Assembly (NCBI GenBank): GCA_948144175.1 | Contig: CANXME010002538.1 | Location: forward strand, 620,001-684,000 | Direction of reading: 5' to 3' | DNA from: Closterium sp. NIES-65 | Lineage: Eukaryota > Streptophyta > Zygnematophyceae > Desmidiales > Closteriaceae | DNA length: 64,000 nucleotides | In this document: piece by piece, positions 1 through 13,092 of the stretch | How positions within the stretch are numbered: position 1 is the stretch's first letter | How the letters are laid out: each line of letters starts with the position of its first letter | The notes under the pieces: generated by a model | What the model saw: only the letters and a program-made list of their open reading frames with translations | Told to the model about the DNA's origin: nothing | Database searches by the model: none | Translations under genes and position numbers: made by a program

Positions 1-719
1 ATTCAGATATGTTGTAGCCCTAATCCCCAATTTGAATCGTACGATAAGGTGAAGTATTTCTTGAGTTATGAATTTCGGCGCACAGGGGGGTATGCTGCCA
101 TAGAAACTTAAATCAATCACAAGAGTCTCACACAAGTTCACAGAAGAGAATTAGAGTAGCTAGAAACCAGATAGGAGGAGATGAGGAGGACGAGAGGGAA
201 GGTCCCAAGGGAGTCGCCAACCAAGGAAACCCCATGCCACACAATTCCCCTCTCTCTAGGCAACCCCAACTTTGACCTTTGTCATTTCCCCAACTTCCAC
301 AATCCACCTCACCCAAGTTGGCCACACTTGCCAGCCCAATTTGGTTTCTCTCAACCACTTGGCAGCATCTACAGTGATGCGGACAAATTTCCCAACCCCC
401 AAAAGTCTGTACCCCTTATGGAGTCAACCCCACAACTTCCCATAGTCACCACAACCAAATATCAAAAGCATACGACTTTTCAACGTTCGTAACTTTCTTG
501 TTCATGCTCCGATTGAAGCGATACTTGGTTCGTCGGAAAGCTCTTAAGCAGAGAAGTCACTTCAGATATCTGCTCAAGCCAAATAACATTCACACACACT
601 CTGAAAAACCAAACCGCACAAAACACAAATTCTTGCATACGCTCACACTATGCATGCAACGCAAGAACACATGATGGGAGGCAGACAGACGTGAATGCAT
701 ATGATTGCATCACACAACA
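1..719 (-). repeat. Copia-type LTR, truncated by the window edge
   Basis: This segment is the inverted, diverged counterpart of the plus-strand LTR at 14122-14963. Shared blocks include the stretch around 630-700 matching about 14140-14215, and the stretch around 330-390 matching about 14445-14500. Read on the minus strand it begins TGTTGTGTGATGC at 719, like TGTTATGTGAAGC at 14122. No purine tract precedes it on the minus strand, so it looks like a 5' LTR whose internal region lies left of the window. Confidence 0.7.
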
Positions 720-1138
720 TGCGCCACCTAGGTTTGACTCCCTCAATACCGCCTTGTCTAAGTTCATTCATGGCAAAACGGATGTGGAGACGTGGCTCGC
801 CCTTGTAGCTAGAACAATGGCTCATCATCGTGTGTGCGTTACACAAACGTTGTGGTCGCCACAGCCGCACTGGACGAGAAGGCAAGCAAGCTAGTTCATG
901 CGAGCAAGCGCCAAGCCGAGGCCAAACCCCAGCCGCTTGGTTGGAAGGAGTTCTGTACTGCAATAAGGTTTGTATTTTTCGTGCTAGCACCAGAGCTTGA
1001 GGTGCGTAACATTTCGGAGAACACCTTATGCAGCGACAGGACATAGCGTGAGTACGCCAATGTGTGTGAGAGCATTCTACTATTGTTGAAGGACTCCCTC
1101 TCTGAGTGTGAGCTCATTCGTATGTTCGTAGCTAAAAC
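720..1138. other. Unassigned sequence between two repeats
   Basis: There are short open frames on both strands but none has a recognisable domain. I see no RNA gene or tandem repeat. It is probably old transposon-derived or intergenic sequence. Confidence 0.4.
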
Positions 1139-2031
1139 TACCGGAGCTTAATTATGGGGAAGGTACGGGGTGCTGGGGTAATCTCTGCGTTCCACAGTCG
1201 TTTGCTTGTGTATTCTCTACTTGCGCATTTACGGGGAATATTGACAAGAGTTTCACCAGCAAAGATTGACAACAATGATAGAAAGAAGCAAAGCAACAAT
1301 CGACTACATCAGATGCTAGCAGGCGTGCAGGTCGAATGCCAGTGTAGCACGATCGACCGCGTTCCAGCACGACTAGGTCGACCGCACTCCAGTAGTGCAA
1401 AGTAGCAGCCTGCCAACGCTGCAAGTCGACGGCGTGCCAACGCTGCAGCAGGGTGTCTACATAGCGTTGCACCTTGCATGTCAGCAGCGCACCCGCTTCG
1501 CGGGTGCTCGCAGCTGATTGGCGTGCTGTGCCCCGTCACGTGCACAATGCAGACGCCAAGCTGTCCTCGTGCCCACGACTGCACCTGATCCTCCACGTCA
1601 GCATCGGGATACCAGCAGATCCCCGTTGCCCAAATAACTTGGTCGGCCGGGCAACCACCAATCAGCGTCAACTTGTGTGGCCGGCATCGTCCAGCTACTG
1701 TACGTGCCCGTCGAACATCCAGGTCGACATCCGCTAGCTGACTTCACAAAGTCGGCGCCCTCCAAGTCAGCGTCACCAGGTCCGTGCCTCCTAGGTCAAC
1801 ATCGCCAGGTCGATGACCCGAACCCGGTGCCCTCCAAATCGACGCCACTCCCAGGTCAGTGACGACACCTTCCAAAGTCGGCGCCCCTCCCCTCGTCGAC
1901 CACTGGGTCGAAGTCGGCCGCCGGCGTCCCATCGTCGGCAGTGTGGCAGAGTGCAGGTTGACCACACCCGTGGACCTGCGCACCAAAGTCAGCGTTGCCC
2001 ACTGCAGTTGATAGAGTGCTCCCTGTTGACA
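1139..2031 (-). repeat. Putative degenerate 3' LTR of copia B
   Basis: This is a direct repeat of 5643-6650. Both copies contain the same ordered blocks, for example the 'gccaacg(c/t)tgcaagtc(g/c)acggcgtgccaa' region, 'agcgttgcac', and dense GGTCGAC motifs. On the minus strand both copies start TGTCAA, at 2031 and 6650. Flanking the minus-strand gag/integrase remnant B, they look like old LTRs. Alternatively they are a dispersed repeat, because no target duplication is visible. Confidence 0.45.
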
Positions 2032-2668
2032 TTAAGTACTATGCGGAAGCGATTAAAACTGAACCTCAAAATCAAACTTGGCAACACTTAATTTCACTTT
2101 GAACCCTCCGAGTGTGACAGCAAGTCACCTCATAGCCAAGGGCATAAGAAGATCAAAGTGAGCAGTTATGCCTTGCTTGGTTTGTGGTGTAAGGAATCTG
2201 GTCGAACAGTGTTTCGGCAGCACCACGTTACGTCTCTACTCTCGTCAATACGTAGTAGTAGAATTTCAGGCTTAAAAAAAAGCACAATCGCATTGATTGA
2301 CTTCAAGCAGATACAAGCACGCATTCATATAAAGTCCTAAACACGCAAAGGAAAACATATAATGGTTGCTTAACTGGAATCCAGGTCTTTGCTTTGCTAA
2401 TAGAAAACGGCTGTGAAATTGCTGAAGAATTTGGCTTCATCGGCCTCATTAGAATTAAATGTAATCCATTTGTGTTGAAGCCAAACCCCCCTATCGACTT
2501 CCGTCACGAATATTCATGAGTTCTCGTAGGGAATCATGGACACTCGTGTAAGATTCCCGTTTTCCAGTTGTAAAACGACTTTAACCGTTATTAAAACGAA
2601 ATTCACCGTTTTGTACCTGTTCAAAAATCATCACGCTAAGCGGCGTGACTTTCGTGCGAAGGCGATTG
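2032..2668. other. Unassigned AT-richer sequence
   Basis: No supported gene, RNA or repeat was found. This would be the place for the RT and RNase H of element B if 1139-2031 is its 3' LTR, but no such coding is visible, so B is deleted or rearranged here. Confidence 0.4.
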
Positions 2669-2855
2669 TGTCAGAATGTGTAGTTTGTCTAGCTTGCAGT
2701 GGGGTACTCTTTAGTGAGTACGGCCCCTTAGGGTTTCCTATATGTATCCACATGCTTGCTAGTGCAACCCCTCTTCTCCTCTTTTGCCTATTCTCTCTTG
2801 CCTAGCTAGCTAAACCCTAGCTATGGCTCCTTCATTCTAGCTACTGATTCTGACA
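2669..2855 (+). repeat. LTR related to the short-LTR copia family
   Basis: A 187-bp segment starting TGTCAGAATGTG and ending CTGACA. Internal motifs such as GTGGGGTA and AGGGTTTCCTAT resemble the LTRs at 51694 and 58976. A PBS-like sequence follows immediately. The internal region of this plus-strand element is absent: about 25 bases later the sequence becomes the antisense integrase of element B, so this is a chimeric junction or a truncated insertion. Confidence 0.6.
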
Positions 2856-2870
2856 TGCTATTAGAGCGGT
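2856..2870 (+). promoter_or_regulatory. PBS-like site after LTR
   Basis: TGCTATTAGAGCGGT directly follows the LTR end. It is a one-base variant of TGGTATTAGAGC, the complement of the 3' end of initiator tRNA-Met that primes reverse transcription in most plant copia elements. Confidence 0.5.
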
Positions 2871-2879
2871 TACGCTCCA

Positions 2880-5025
2880 GGCCTGTGGGCCCGCCTGCTT
2901 CCGCTGCCATACTGTCTGTCTGCTTCTTCCCGGGCAGCAGTTGGACGGTGTAGTCCCCGGCAGCAGCGTCGACATCTCAAGGCAGTTGCGGACCCAGACG
3001 GCCTGCCGCAAAGCGAGGTGCCGCCAGTGGTGCTGCACGCCCATGTGCAGCAGCATCGTCTGCACGGACTCCACCACTGTCCTCATCTCCCGCTCCGCCA
3101 CGCCATTCTTCTGCGGGGTGTTCGGGCCGGTAAGGTCGTGAACGATCCACATTCCATCCACGAAGTCGGTGAATTCCCTTCCCAGGAACTCCCCTCCTCA
3201 GTCGAAGCATAGCACTAGCACCGACTTTTTTGCCTGCCGCTCCACCAACACCAGCCACTTCTGGAAGTCCAGCACCACATCCGACTTCTTGGCGACTGGC
3301 CTCACCCACACGTAGCGGGTCTTGCGGTCCTTGAGCAACAAGAAGTACATGCTGCCGTCCTTGGCAGCCACACGAAATGGCCCGCACAAGTCTATGTGCA
3401 CAATGGCCAGCACGGCGTCGGCATCGGCGTCGGAGCCCTGGTCAGGGAAGGTGTGCCGCGCCAGCTTCCTACCGACACATGAGACACACGGTGAGGCGGC
3501 GCCTGATGCTGACTTGAGGTCCAGCCCCGTGGCGACGTCGTGCTTCGCCGAGCTCCTGATGGTGTCCATGCTGACGTGTTCAAACCTCGCATGCAACCTG
3601 TCTGGCATCGACTTTGTCTCCGAACCGATTGCTCGTAGGGCCACGACATCCGTCATGGGCGACGTCGACCTTGCCGAGTATGGGCGCAGGTCGGTGCAGA
3701 GGACACGGCCGGTGTAATATCCCCGACCGGACGTCTCCCGCTGCCGAAACAAGCACCATCCCGTTGTCGTCCTTCTGCAGCTTCACACCATTCTTCTTCA
3801 GCTGCCCGGCCAAAAGTAGGTTCGCTAGGACGCCCGGGACGTACAGCATGTCGGGGACCCACTTCTTGGACTCGTCTTAAAGAGCGACAGTGCTGAGGCC
3901 TTGGGCGTCCTGCAGTGCCCCATTGAATCCTCGCACGTGCTTGACGTAGCCGCTCGACTGCAGGTCGACGAAGACCTCCTTCGTCCCCATCAGGTGGTGC
4001 GAACAGCCGCTGTCGAGCAGGACCACCGACGGGTTTGCCTGTAGAGCCGCCGCCACCACCTGGAAGTCCTCTCTAGCCTCTGGCACCAGAGAGGCGGTCG
4101 GCTCCACCAAGCCGACCAGCGAGCACAACGCCTCCTTGTCGTCTCGCCCTTTGCCGCCAGCAGTAGAGTCGGCGTCCCTCGCCGAGGTCGACTTGGTCGA
4201 CTTCTTCTTCTTACGCGGCTTACTCTCTCGGCGAGGGCAAAGCCCAGCTGACCTCCCTCGGCCTCCCTTGGCGTCATCAACGTCTGAGTCACTGCGGTTG
4301 GGACACTCGAAATAGAGGTGGTCGGGGTCGCCGCACAGCCAGCACTCCCGACGTCGACTTCCTCTTCCACGGCCGCTATCCTTGGCCAACTTCTTCTTGT
4401 ATGCATCCTTGGTCAGCTTCGAGCCACTGCTACCACCGCCGCCAGACTGCCCACGCTGCCCTGGTCGACCACCTTGCTTCGCCGGGGCGTCGAAGTTTGC
4501 CTGCGCCAAGAGCTCCTAGGACTGCTCAGCCTCCTACATCGCCTCGTCCTGCAAGATTTACGAGGTCAAGGTGTCCTCGTTGAGCGTTGCCCGTGTGCTC
4601 GGCGCTATCGACAGCCGCTTCAGTAGGTTGTAGCTGCTCAGGAGTCCCTGCATTACATGGGTGACGTACGACACTGTCGCGTTCTGCGCGCCAGCAATCC
4701 TTATGGTGGCGAGAATTCGCCGGGCTTGATTGAAGTAGTCGGTCGCAGTCTCCTGGTCGCCCATCTGCAGGCGCGTCAGCTGCCCCTCAAGTTGGGCAAT
4801 GAACAAGTCGTTGGTGACTTGGTAAGTCAACTCAATGAAATGCCACGCCCGGTGACCGGCGTCGAGGTACTCCCTGCACGACTTCAAGGCGATCTGTACG
4901 CCTGGCAAGCAGCACCACGAGATGACCGTGAAGGTCAACGATTGCATGGCGCAAAACTCCGCACGCAAGTCGGGGTCCTCCGGCGTCGCCACGGTGCCTC
5001 GAGCAAAGCCGATCAGCCCGGCCAA
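2880..5025 (-). pseudogene. Copia B gag-protease-integrase remnant
   Basis: Minus-strand gag-pol pieces occur in order. A gag (UBN2-type) segment lies at 5025-4558. A CCHC zinc knuckle (CWLCGDPDHLYFEC, C-x2-C-x4-H-x4-C) and protease motif LLDSGCSHHLMG lie in 4509-3877. A pre-integrase region with YVPGVLANLLLAGQL starts at 3849. The integrase end, with NTPQKNGVAEREMRTVVES, is at 3161-2841. Stops and frame changes separate the pieces, and RT and RNase H are missing. The different zinc knuckle and gag show that this is a separate lineage from elements G, C, I and H. Confidence 0.8.
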
Positions 5026-5642
5026 TAGCTTCCTTTTACGTGAGTATGTCGGGTCGACTGGCCAGCAGGGGGGTGACCAAGATCCTGTACAACGTAAACT
5101 TGAATTAGCCGTAGCTTGGTGCTATCCCGCCCGCAGTCACGTGGGTCGCCGACATCGGCGACAATCTGTTTCGACGACCTCCGAGGTTGCCGTGCGAGGA
5201 TACTGCAGCCACCGACGATTGCATCTCTCGCGCCTGAACGTCGCCGACTTCATCGGCGTGAATCACACCTCGTTGCCTCGACGCGCCTCTCGCACTGCTG
5301 CCAACTTGGCCACCAGCGAAGTGGACGCCCACGTTGACGCCGCCTTCAGTGTTCACCGGTCGAGGATATGCAGGCTAAGAAGGAGGGTGCTCCGTTGCCC
5401 ACATAGCGTGGATGCCAGCCTCGACGACTGTCCAGGGGAGGTCGTCGTACTCCTTCGCCTCATGGCGTCTCCTTGCATTCTCCAGCCGTGCCTCCAGGGT
5501 GTCCATCACCCATGCGTCACCTACGGCGCCTATCATAGTGACTATCGCACAGCTGCTGGCCTACGAACATGAATTAGGTAAGTGACAACTACGTCGACCC
5601 GACTGAAAGGTAAGTGGTGTACCGTCTATGCTCACCACACCA
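5026..5642 (-). other. Leader region of copia B
   Basis: Lies between the putative 5' LTR (5643-6650) and the gag start on the minus strand. Its minus-strand edge reads TGGTGTGGTGAGC, which could be a degraded PBS. I see no other gene. Confidence 0.35.
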
Positions 5643-6650
5643 TGCGGAGATAATTGCTATTACGGGAGCTAGGCTACGGGCTAGACACGGGTGCTCGTGC
5701 AATCTCTACGTTCATTCACACAGTCGATTACTCGTGCTTGCACTACTTGCTGGTTCACGGGGGAATTTTGGCAAGAGTTCCACTAGCAAAAGTTCACAAC
5801 AATGGTGGCAACAACATTGGCATGCAAGACTACATCAGACCTAGCAAGGCTGCTGGTCAACTTCAAGCGCAACACGGTCGACCGCATGCCAGTAGAGCAA
5901 AGTTGCGGCTTGCCAACGTTGCAAGTCCACGGCGTGCCAATGCTGCAGCTAGTCGACTGCACAGCGTTGCACCCGTAGGACATTGGTGCACCTGATTCGC
6001 AGGTGCGTGCAGCTGGTTAGTGCACTCTTCCTTGTCACATGCACAGCGCAGACGCCTAGGAGACTCCACGCCATCAACTGCGCCCACCAACCATGTTGAC
6101 CTCGGGATACCACTTCCGAGGTTGTCCTCGCAGAACCACCCCCGGCGACCTTGGCACATGTCGCCCGTGATTCCCGGTCGATCGTGCGACCACGCCTGGT
6201 CGACCAGTTCGGTCGGCCGCCACCTGCACAAGCCAGGCGCACTCTTGCTCGATGCCCAGCTGCTCGTCGTTCGACAAATCGACGCCCTCCAGCTTGGCAT
6301 CCCCAGTCTCCCCTGTCGAGGTCGACGTCGGCCCCTCCTTCGTCGACCACACAGCCCTGGTCGACCACCAGGTCGACAACACTCCCGGTCGACTAGCTCC
6401 ACATCAACCAGCACAGCTGTCAACCGACCACCCAAGTCGGCTTCTCCAGGTCGGCGTCACCAAGTCGACGCCACACACAGGTCGACCTCCCAAGTGGACC
6501 TCCCCGAAGTCGGCGCCCTTGCAATGGCCCACGTGCAGGTCGACCAGCCCCGTCAACTCCACTGCTGTAGGTCCGCTGCTCCCTTCACACCCGACCACGA
6601 AGTCGGCTCTGCCCAAGCGAGGACGGGGCCACACCCACTCCCATTGACAT
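5643..6650 (-). repeat. Putative degenerate 5' LTR of copia B
   Basis: Direct repeat partner of 1139-2031, in the same orientation but diverged. It is rich in GGTCGACC palindromes and begins TGTCAATGGGAG on the minus strand. Its 1 kb length makes it clearly different from the 126-133 bp LTRs of the other main family. Confidence 0.45.
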
Positions 6651-6848
6651 AGGCGCTGACGCTTCTATCTAGAGCACGCCACTCGATTATAAGCACCCCC
6701 CTAAAAAAAACCCTTACATATTATAAGCGCACGTTTTTTTTATATACAAAAATGTTTACAACAGTAGCATTTTTCATTTTTTTTCACCCTTTTTCCACTT
6801 TTTTTCTAGAACAGAGGCAGAGCTACGATCACTCCTAGAGTTCATGCC

Positions 6849-6974
6849 TGTGAGAATTACGAGGAATGAATTGACTAGGCAAAATGTTGGTACGAGTAGG
6901 AACCCTAGAAATGTTGTACCCTATAGTATCTACCCAACTGCAGCCTAGAAAGACCATACCATATAAGTTTGACA
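6849..6974 (-). repeat. 3' LTR of copia G
   Basis: 126 bp. Plus-strand edges are TGTGAGAATTAC and GTTTGACA. It is preceded by target duplication ATGCC. The adjoining CACCCCCATAGGC on the plus strand is the complement of the polypurine tract shared with elements C and I. Confidence 0.93.
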
Positions 6975-7242
6975 CACCCCCATAGGCAAAGTGGGGAGAA
7001 CGGGAGGTCACAAGACCAGTCAAGCAAAGCACAGCAAGCTTAGGGTGGATCACAACGTCACCACACATTCCAAGCACACGTTCAAGGCCACAAGGCCAGT
7101 TCACATGCAGGATTATATATAAAGGTAAACAAGCAAGTGCAGGTATAGATAGATCACAGTACAAGCAAGGTCAAGAAGTGAGCAAGTGAGGCCAAGAAGG
7201 CACAAGACCTAGCATCGTACAAAAGCGCTGATGATCACAAGG

Positions 7243-10200
7243 CTAAAGTGCCTTGGTAAAGATATCAGCAGTGTTGGCCCGTGAGGCCACGTAAGCAAGG
7301 CGCAGCTGACCACGCTGCTGCAGCTCACGAGCAAGGAGGTAGCGAAGAGCAATGTGCTTCGTTCTGTGCTCCACTCTGTGCTCCCGACACAAGGCCAACA
7401 TGGCCTTGTTGTCTACGTACAGAACTGGAGGAGAACGAGGAGGCTCTCCTAGGTCAGTCAGCAGGTAGGTGAGCCAGCATAACTCCTGTGCAGCCATGGC
7501 CCCTGCGTAGATCTCAGCCTCATAGCTGGAGCCAAGAACAGAAGACGAGCGGGTAGACCGCCACGAAACAGAGCCGCAACCAAGGCTGCAGGTGTAACCC
7601 TGTGACGACCGCTGCGTAGCCTGGTCGTCAGCCCAAGAAGCGTCTGCGTGACCAATGAGGACAACTGGACTCCGCCCTCAAAGCACGAGCCCCATGCCCG
7701 ACGTACTGCACAAGTAGCGCAACACCCTCTTCACTGCAGCCATGTGCTCTAGTCGGTGTCTCCCAGGAGCAACATAGCGTGCCAAGATGATAAGAGGGTA
7801 TGCAAGGTCAGGTCGAGTGCAGGTCATCGAGTACATGAGGCAGCCAACAAGCTCTGGGTACGGGCCACTCTGCTCTACGGACTCATCCGAAGGCAGAGCT
7901 GAGAGCGAGTGGCGAGTAGACAGAGGAGTGGCCTGAGGCGAGGAGTACGTGAAGTCGAAGCGCTGAAGGACCTGCTGCACCATGTGTGACTGAGTCAGGG
8001 TAATGGTGCACCGTGCCCTGTCCAGGGTGATCTGTCCCGTGCCAAGGCAGCTGCGCAGTTCACCCAGGTCTGTGCACGTGTGTCTCTTCTGCAGCTCGGA
8101 CTTCACGTAGGCGAGTCCAGCAGTGTCAGCAGTAGCAAAGACCAAGTCGTCGACGTACACAAGGATGTAGAACGGCGGCAAGGAAGTGTCGGTGCGTAGA
8201 AACAGCGACGGGTTGGTAGTAGAAGGAGCAAACCCAAGAGCCGCAAGTGTAGTCCTCAGTGTGTCGTGCCACTCACGGGGCGCCTTGCGGAGACTGTAGA
8301 CTGGCCGCCAGAGGCTCCACTAGGTACCTGGAGGAAACGACCCAGTGAAGCCAGGTGGGCGGCGCAGCTAGATCTCCTCGTGCAAGCTGCCCTGTAGGAA
8401 AGCAGTGCTGAAGTCAAGAGAGTGAAGCTCGTAGTCGCGCTGAGTGGCTATGTGGAGCAGCACCCGAAGAGTGGTCATCTTGGGGGTGGGAGAGAAGGTC
8501 TAAAAGTAGTCAACTCCCTGCCGCTGACTGAAGCCTCGAGCCACGTAACGTGCCTTGAAGACAGGCGGAGAACCCGACGGCCACTTCACCCTGAAAATCC
8601 ACATGCCACTGACGATGTTCGCCCCACGTGGGGGAACCTCGTCGAGGTAGGTGCCTGTGGACTTCCAGGAAGCCATCTCTGCGTCCATGGCTGACTGCCA
8701 ATGAGAGGAGTAGGGACCCTCTATCGCCTCTGCGTAAGAGCGCGGGGTCGGGATGTCTGGTGCATCCGGGTCTCCCTTAGGGGCAATCAGAATGGACACG
8801 AGATGAGGCAAAGCAGCAGCAAAACACTGGAAATCCTCCTGCTTGTCCTCAAGGACGTCCGTGCTAAGAGCACACTCACCCCCGACAGACGGAGGACAGA
8901 CAGAGTCAGACTCAGCAACAAGACTAGCAGCGTAGTCTAGACGACAGTGAGCAGCGAAGTCAACAAATCCAGCTACTAAGGCAGACACAGCAGTGGACTC
9001 AAAGGAAGGGTCAGTGACAACAGTAGCCAGGGGACGCGTGACAGTAGGACTTGCAACACGAAGGGAGTCAGACTCCGGGTCAGCAAGAGCAGGAAGAGAG
9101 GACTCTGGAGGAGACGGCAAAGGGATACGCAGTGGAGCAGTGGAAGGACGCAGTGCCATCTGGTGTGTGCCGGGGACCGCGGAAGGACGCGGGCGCGGAA
9201 CACGACGACTAGTGCGAGCAGCAGGAAGAGGCAACGCAGGACGAGACGCAGGCTCACGACGCTCAGCAAGACCCCCAGTAGGACCAGTGTAGGGAGAACG
9301 AGCAGGGAGTGGGGAGGCGGGCTGTAACTGTGACTCGGACCGAACAGGCAGTGGACACTCTAAGGAAGGAGCAGGACCAGTAGAGGGCGGAAGACCAAGA
9401 ACCTGCTCAAGGAGCGGAATGAAGTACGGCCATGGCTGCGCAGCACCTCCACAACCAGCAGGGACAGTACCAGCACCCCCAGTGTCATCCGTGACTCCAG
9501 CATCTCCACCAGCTCCTAGAGCAGCAACTCCAGCACCCACAGGAGCACTGGCAACAGCAGCACCTCCAGCTCCAGCACCTCCAGCAGCTCCAGCTCTAGT
9601 AGGACCACCGGAAGACTCAACAGCCCCAACTCCAGCACCTCCAGCACCGCCAGCAGCTCCAGCACCAGGAGCAACCCCAGGCCCAGCAGCTCCAGTACCT
9701 CCAATACGAGCACCTCCGGGACCCGTGGCGCCAGCACCCCCAGCAGCAGTAGAACCTCCAGCTCCGGCAGCACGGCTCCAGCGCCGAGCAAACCACTCAC
9801 GTAGCTCCTGCGGAGAGGGTAGCTCCCGCCGGGACGAAGCACCCGAAGGACCTCCAGACCTAGTACCGCAAGACTCCACACCCCCAGTCTCAGCACCACC
9901 AGGCTCAGCACCACAAGGCTCAGCACATCCAGACTCAGCACCCCTCGACTCAGCACCCCCAGACTCAGCACCCCCAGGCTCAGCACCCCCAGACCCCGCA
10001 CCCGCAGGCTCAGCACCGCTAGCAGCACCAGAGTCGACAGCTACCTCGACAGGCTCGACCGCGTCTACCTGGGACACACCTGAGGGGGAAGGACCCTGAG
10101 AGGGAAGGGGGTCTACCGGGGGGGGGGACCTGGCGCGAGGAAGAGCAGCGGCGGGGGGAGGGGTGCAGTGCGGTAGGGGAAGAGACGGTATTAAGGAACC

Positions 10201-13092
10201 GACTCGTCAAACGTGACGTCCTAGGAGGACACAACATGTCACGAGGTGGGGTGGTAAAGCTGCCAACCAGGTGCGTCAGGGGGGAAGCCAAGGAAGACGC
10301 AGGGAACAGCACGGGGGGACAGCTTCTCCGCAGACAAGTCGCGGACAAAAGCTCGAGATCCCCAGACACGGAATGCAGACGCATCGCCAACCTTCCCCAT
10401 CCACCGCAGAGTAGGGGAGGTCTCCGGTAAGGAGACCCGGGGCTGAAGGTTGATCTGATGCACTGCGTATTGAACCGCGAACGGCCACGGAAAATGGGGA
10501 GCAGCCGCATGGATCATGGAGGTACGAGCGACATCCATGACCATGCCAATGCGGCGCTCAGCAATCCCAATTTGCCGTGGAGAGGTCAGAAGCGTGAACG
10601 TCTGACGGATGCCTCGTGCACGACAGAAGGAGCGCAGAAGGCCAGAGGAAAAATCTCCGCCTCTGTTGGAGTGCAGACGCAGAACAGGAAAGTCCGAGCC
10701 GAAACTCTCTCTGAGCTAGAGACGAGCAGCGCGGATCCAGTCGATCAACACCTCAGTGACCTCACCCTTGCTGCGCAAGGGGAAGACTGTGGTGTAGCGC
10801 GAGTAGTCGTCAACTACCAACAGGAAGTAACGCTCGTGACCCTGTCCACGGACGCGGGCGGGGCCCCACACGTCCAGGTGAAGTGTCTGCAGCGGAGCCT
10901 CTGTCGGAGGAAACTCGGAGGAGTGAGGAGCGGCGCGCTGCCGCCCCTCGACGCAGGGAACGCAGGTAGGGGCAGGCCCCGGGGGAAGAGGAGGGAGGGA
11001 CCGGGGGAGACCAGAGACAAGGACACGGGAGGCCATGTCTCGGAGACGAGACAGGTAGGGGTGACCAATGCGGTGATGCCAGAGGAGGGTCTGGTGGGAC
11101 AGGAGGCGTCACGAGTAGGGGGCAGACTCAGGACCACACTAGAACGCTGCAGCAAACACCTGACCCAATGCAGCTACCTGACCAAGCGCAGCAACCGGAG
11201 AAGACTCAGTAGTCAGTGTGTACAGGCTCGACCTTGGCTGACGGGTAAACGTGGCCAAGTGTCGGCCCATTTGAGCACACGTGTAGTGGGTGACTCGCTG
11301 ACTCGCAGGGGTGAACTCGTCAACCCCCCCATCCTGTACGTCAGCACCACTCACCAAGTTTGTAGAGAACGAGGGGAGGTAAAGACCTGACTGGGTGCCA
11401 GAAGGGGCCACCGGAGACAGTAAGACAGTGGAGAAGTGGGCAAGGAACGATACCCCAGAGGGGTCTGCCAGGGAGACTGCAACCGGCCAACTGAGCGGCG
11501 TGAGTGTGGTGCGGTCTCGAAAGAAGGAGCGGGAAGCACCCGAGTCAAGGGTGAAGGTGTGCAAAACCTGAGCCGACGTTGTACCTGAGAGAGCAGACTC
11601 ACCAGCACCTAGGGCAGCACACTTACCAGCATATGGAGCAGCAGACGCATTAGCACCTAGAGGAGCAGCCTCACCAGCACCTAGAGTAGCAGCCTCAATG
11701 CGCGGGTTAGGCGGAACACACAGGTAACAGTCACCCTCATCACTAGTAGACACAACATACATGGCAGCAAGAATAGCATCATAATCAAGATCAAAGATAT
11801 CTACCCCCGACCTAAGCAGCTCGCCCCAGCGAGGGATCTTAGTGGCGTCAGGGAATTGGAGACGCCAGGCGTCCGTCAGGCGGCCGAAGCAGCGCTGGGT
11901 GGTGTGCGGGCCACCGCACGGCTCACCAGTGCGGTCGCCGGTACGCAAGACGTAGACACAGGGACCAGCACCCCCACCCCGCTGACGCCTAGCATACCAA
12001 TCACGAAGCTGCTGGGTGGCCGGGGTCTCACGAGCGCGCTGCTGCTGCTAGCGCTGACCACCACCGAAGCCGCCCCGCTGCACAGAGCCACCTGGACCAG
12101 CTCGACTACCGCTACCGCCACCGCCGCCACCTCCACCTCCTCCGCTCCCACCGCCACCGCCGCCGCCGCCTCCGCCTCCACCGTCGCCACCGAAGCCCCC
12201 ACCCCCGCCACCACTCCCACCGCCACCCCCACCCCCTCCGCCGCCTCCACCGCCACCATCACCCCCCCGACAACTCCTCCAGCGCCCTTGCCCCCTTTGC
12301 CCTTGCCGTTGCGGCGTCTCCTGCTAGGGGCAGACGCAGTGCCAACTGACTCGGTGCCAACGAGGTCGACAGCAGCAGCAGAGGCAACAGAGGGAAAAAG
12401 GGGGGAGGGGGAGCACCCCTCCAAGAAGGGGGCACGAGGGTCACCACAAGAGGCTCCTACAGCGATTATGCTCTTCTCGGCTGCAACGAGGCACTCCTTG
12501 AGGAGGTCAACGGTAAGTGCGGTGGGGCAAACAGAGAGGAAGTGGTCCCTGACCGAGCGAAGGGAGTTAGGGAGTCGGGTGACTAGGTAGTTGAGGGTGA
12601 TGTACATGGGGGGGGGGGGGGGGGGGGGGGGTTCTTGGCGCAGAACTCAGTAGGAAGCGCAGCGCGGTAGCGGGTGTCACTAGTGCGGAGGTGTGTAATG
12701 AGGTCAGCGATTGTGGGAAAGGCGGCGAGGTCAGGGAACAGGTATGGCAGCAAGAGGCTACTAAGGGCAGTGGTGGCAGGGGAAGAGTAGCGTGCAACTA
12801 CAGCGTAGTACAAGGTCTTAGCACTCTTGTACTAACTAAAGTGTGCGCGCTCAGTGGATGGCAGGTGACTACGCACAGCAAGACGGGCAGCAGCATTGCG
12901 TGTGGCCCACTGTGAGCAAACAGTACTGTCATTATCGGCAGTAGGGGCAGCAGAGGCGCCAGACGTGAGATAGAACAGTGAGAGACCGTCTTTTCTATCG
13001 CACAGCATGAAAAGCTGCAGATCGTCGACCCAGACCTCAAAGTCGACAGCCCGACCCTTAGCATCAAAGGTGAGCACATTGGGGTTAGCCAT
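7243..13092 (-). pseudogene. Copia G gag-pol pseudogene
   Basis: Gag starts MANPNVLTFDAKGRAVDF at 13092 and hits an in-frame stop near 12832. A 24-base poly-G run (poly-C in the coding sense) at 12608-12631 shifts the frame, and the Gly-rich tail near 12200 is again out of frame. The zinc-binding part and protease (HTFTLDSGASRSFF) lie in 11948-11139. Integrase occupies about 11112-10240. The repeat linker and RT start lie in 10077-8500, the RT YVDD region in 8181-7678 and RNase H in 7664-7243. Multiple stops make it non-coding. Confidence 0.9.
12608..12631 (-). repeat. Poly-C (plus-strand poly-G) tract in gag of G
   Basis: 24 consecutive G on the plus strand. It occupies the same gag position as the C tracts in I (11), C (14) and H (CCCCCCTCCC). 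The length here breaks the reading frame between the N-terminal gag part and the MYITL part. Confidence 0.9.

Noticed and set aside
9419-10099. Pro/Ala-rich plus-strand frame of 226 codons
   Set aside because: It is the antisense of the integrase-RT repeat linker of copia G.
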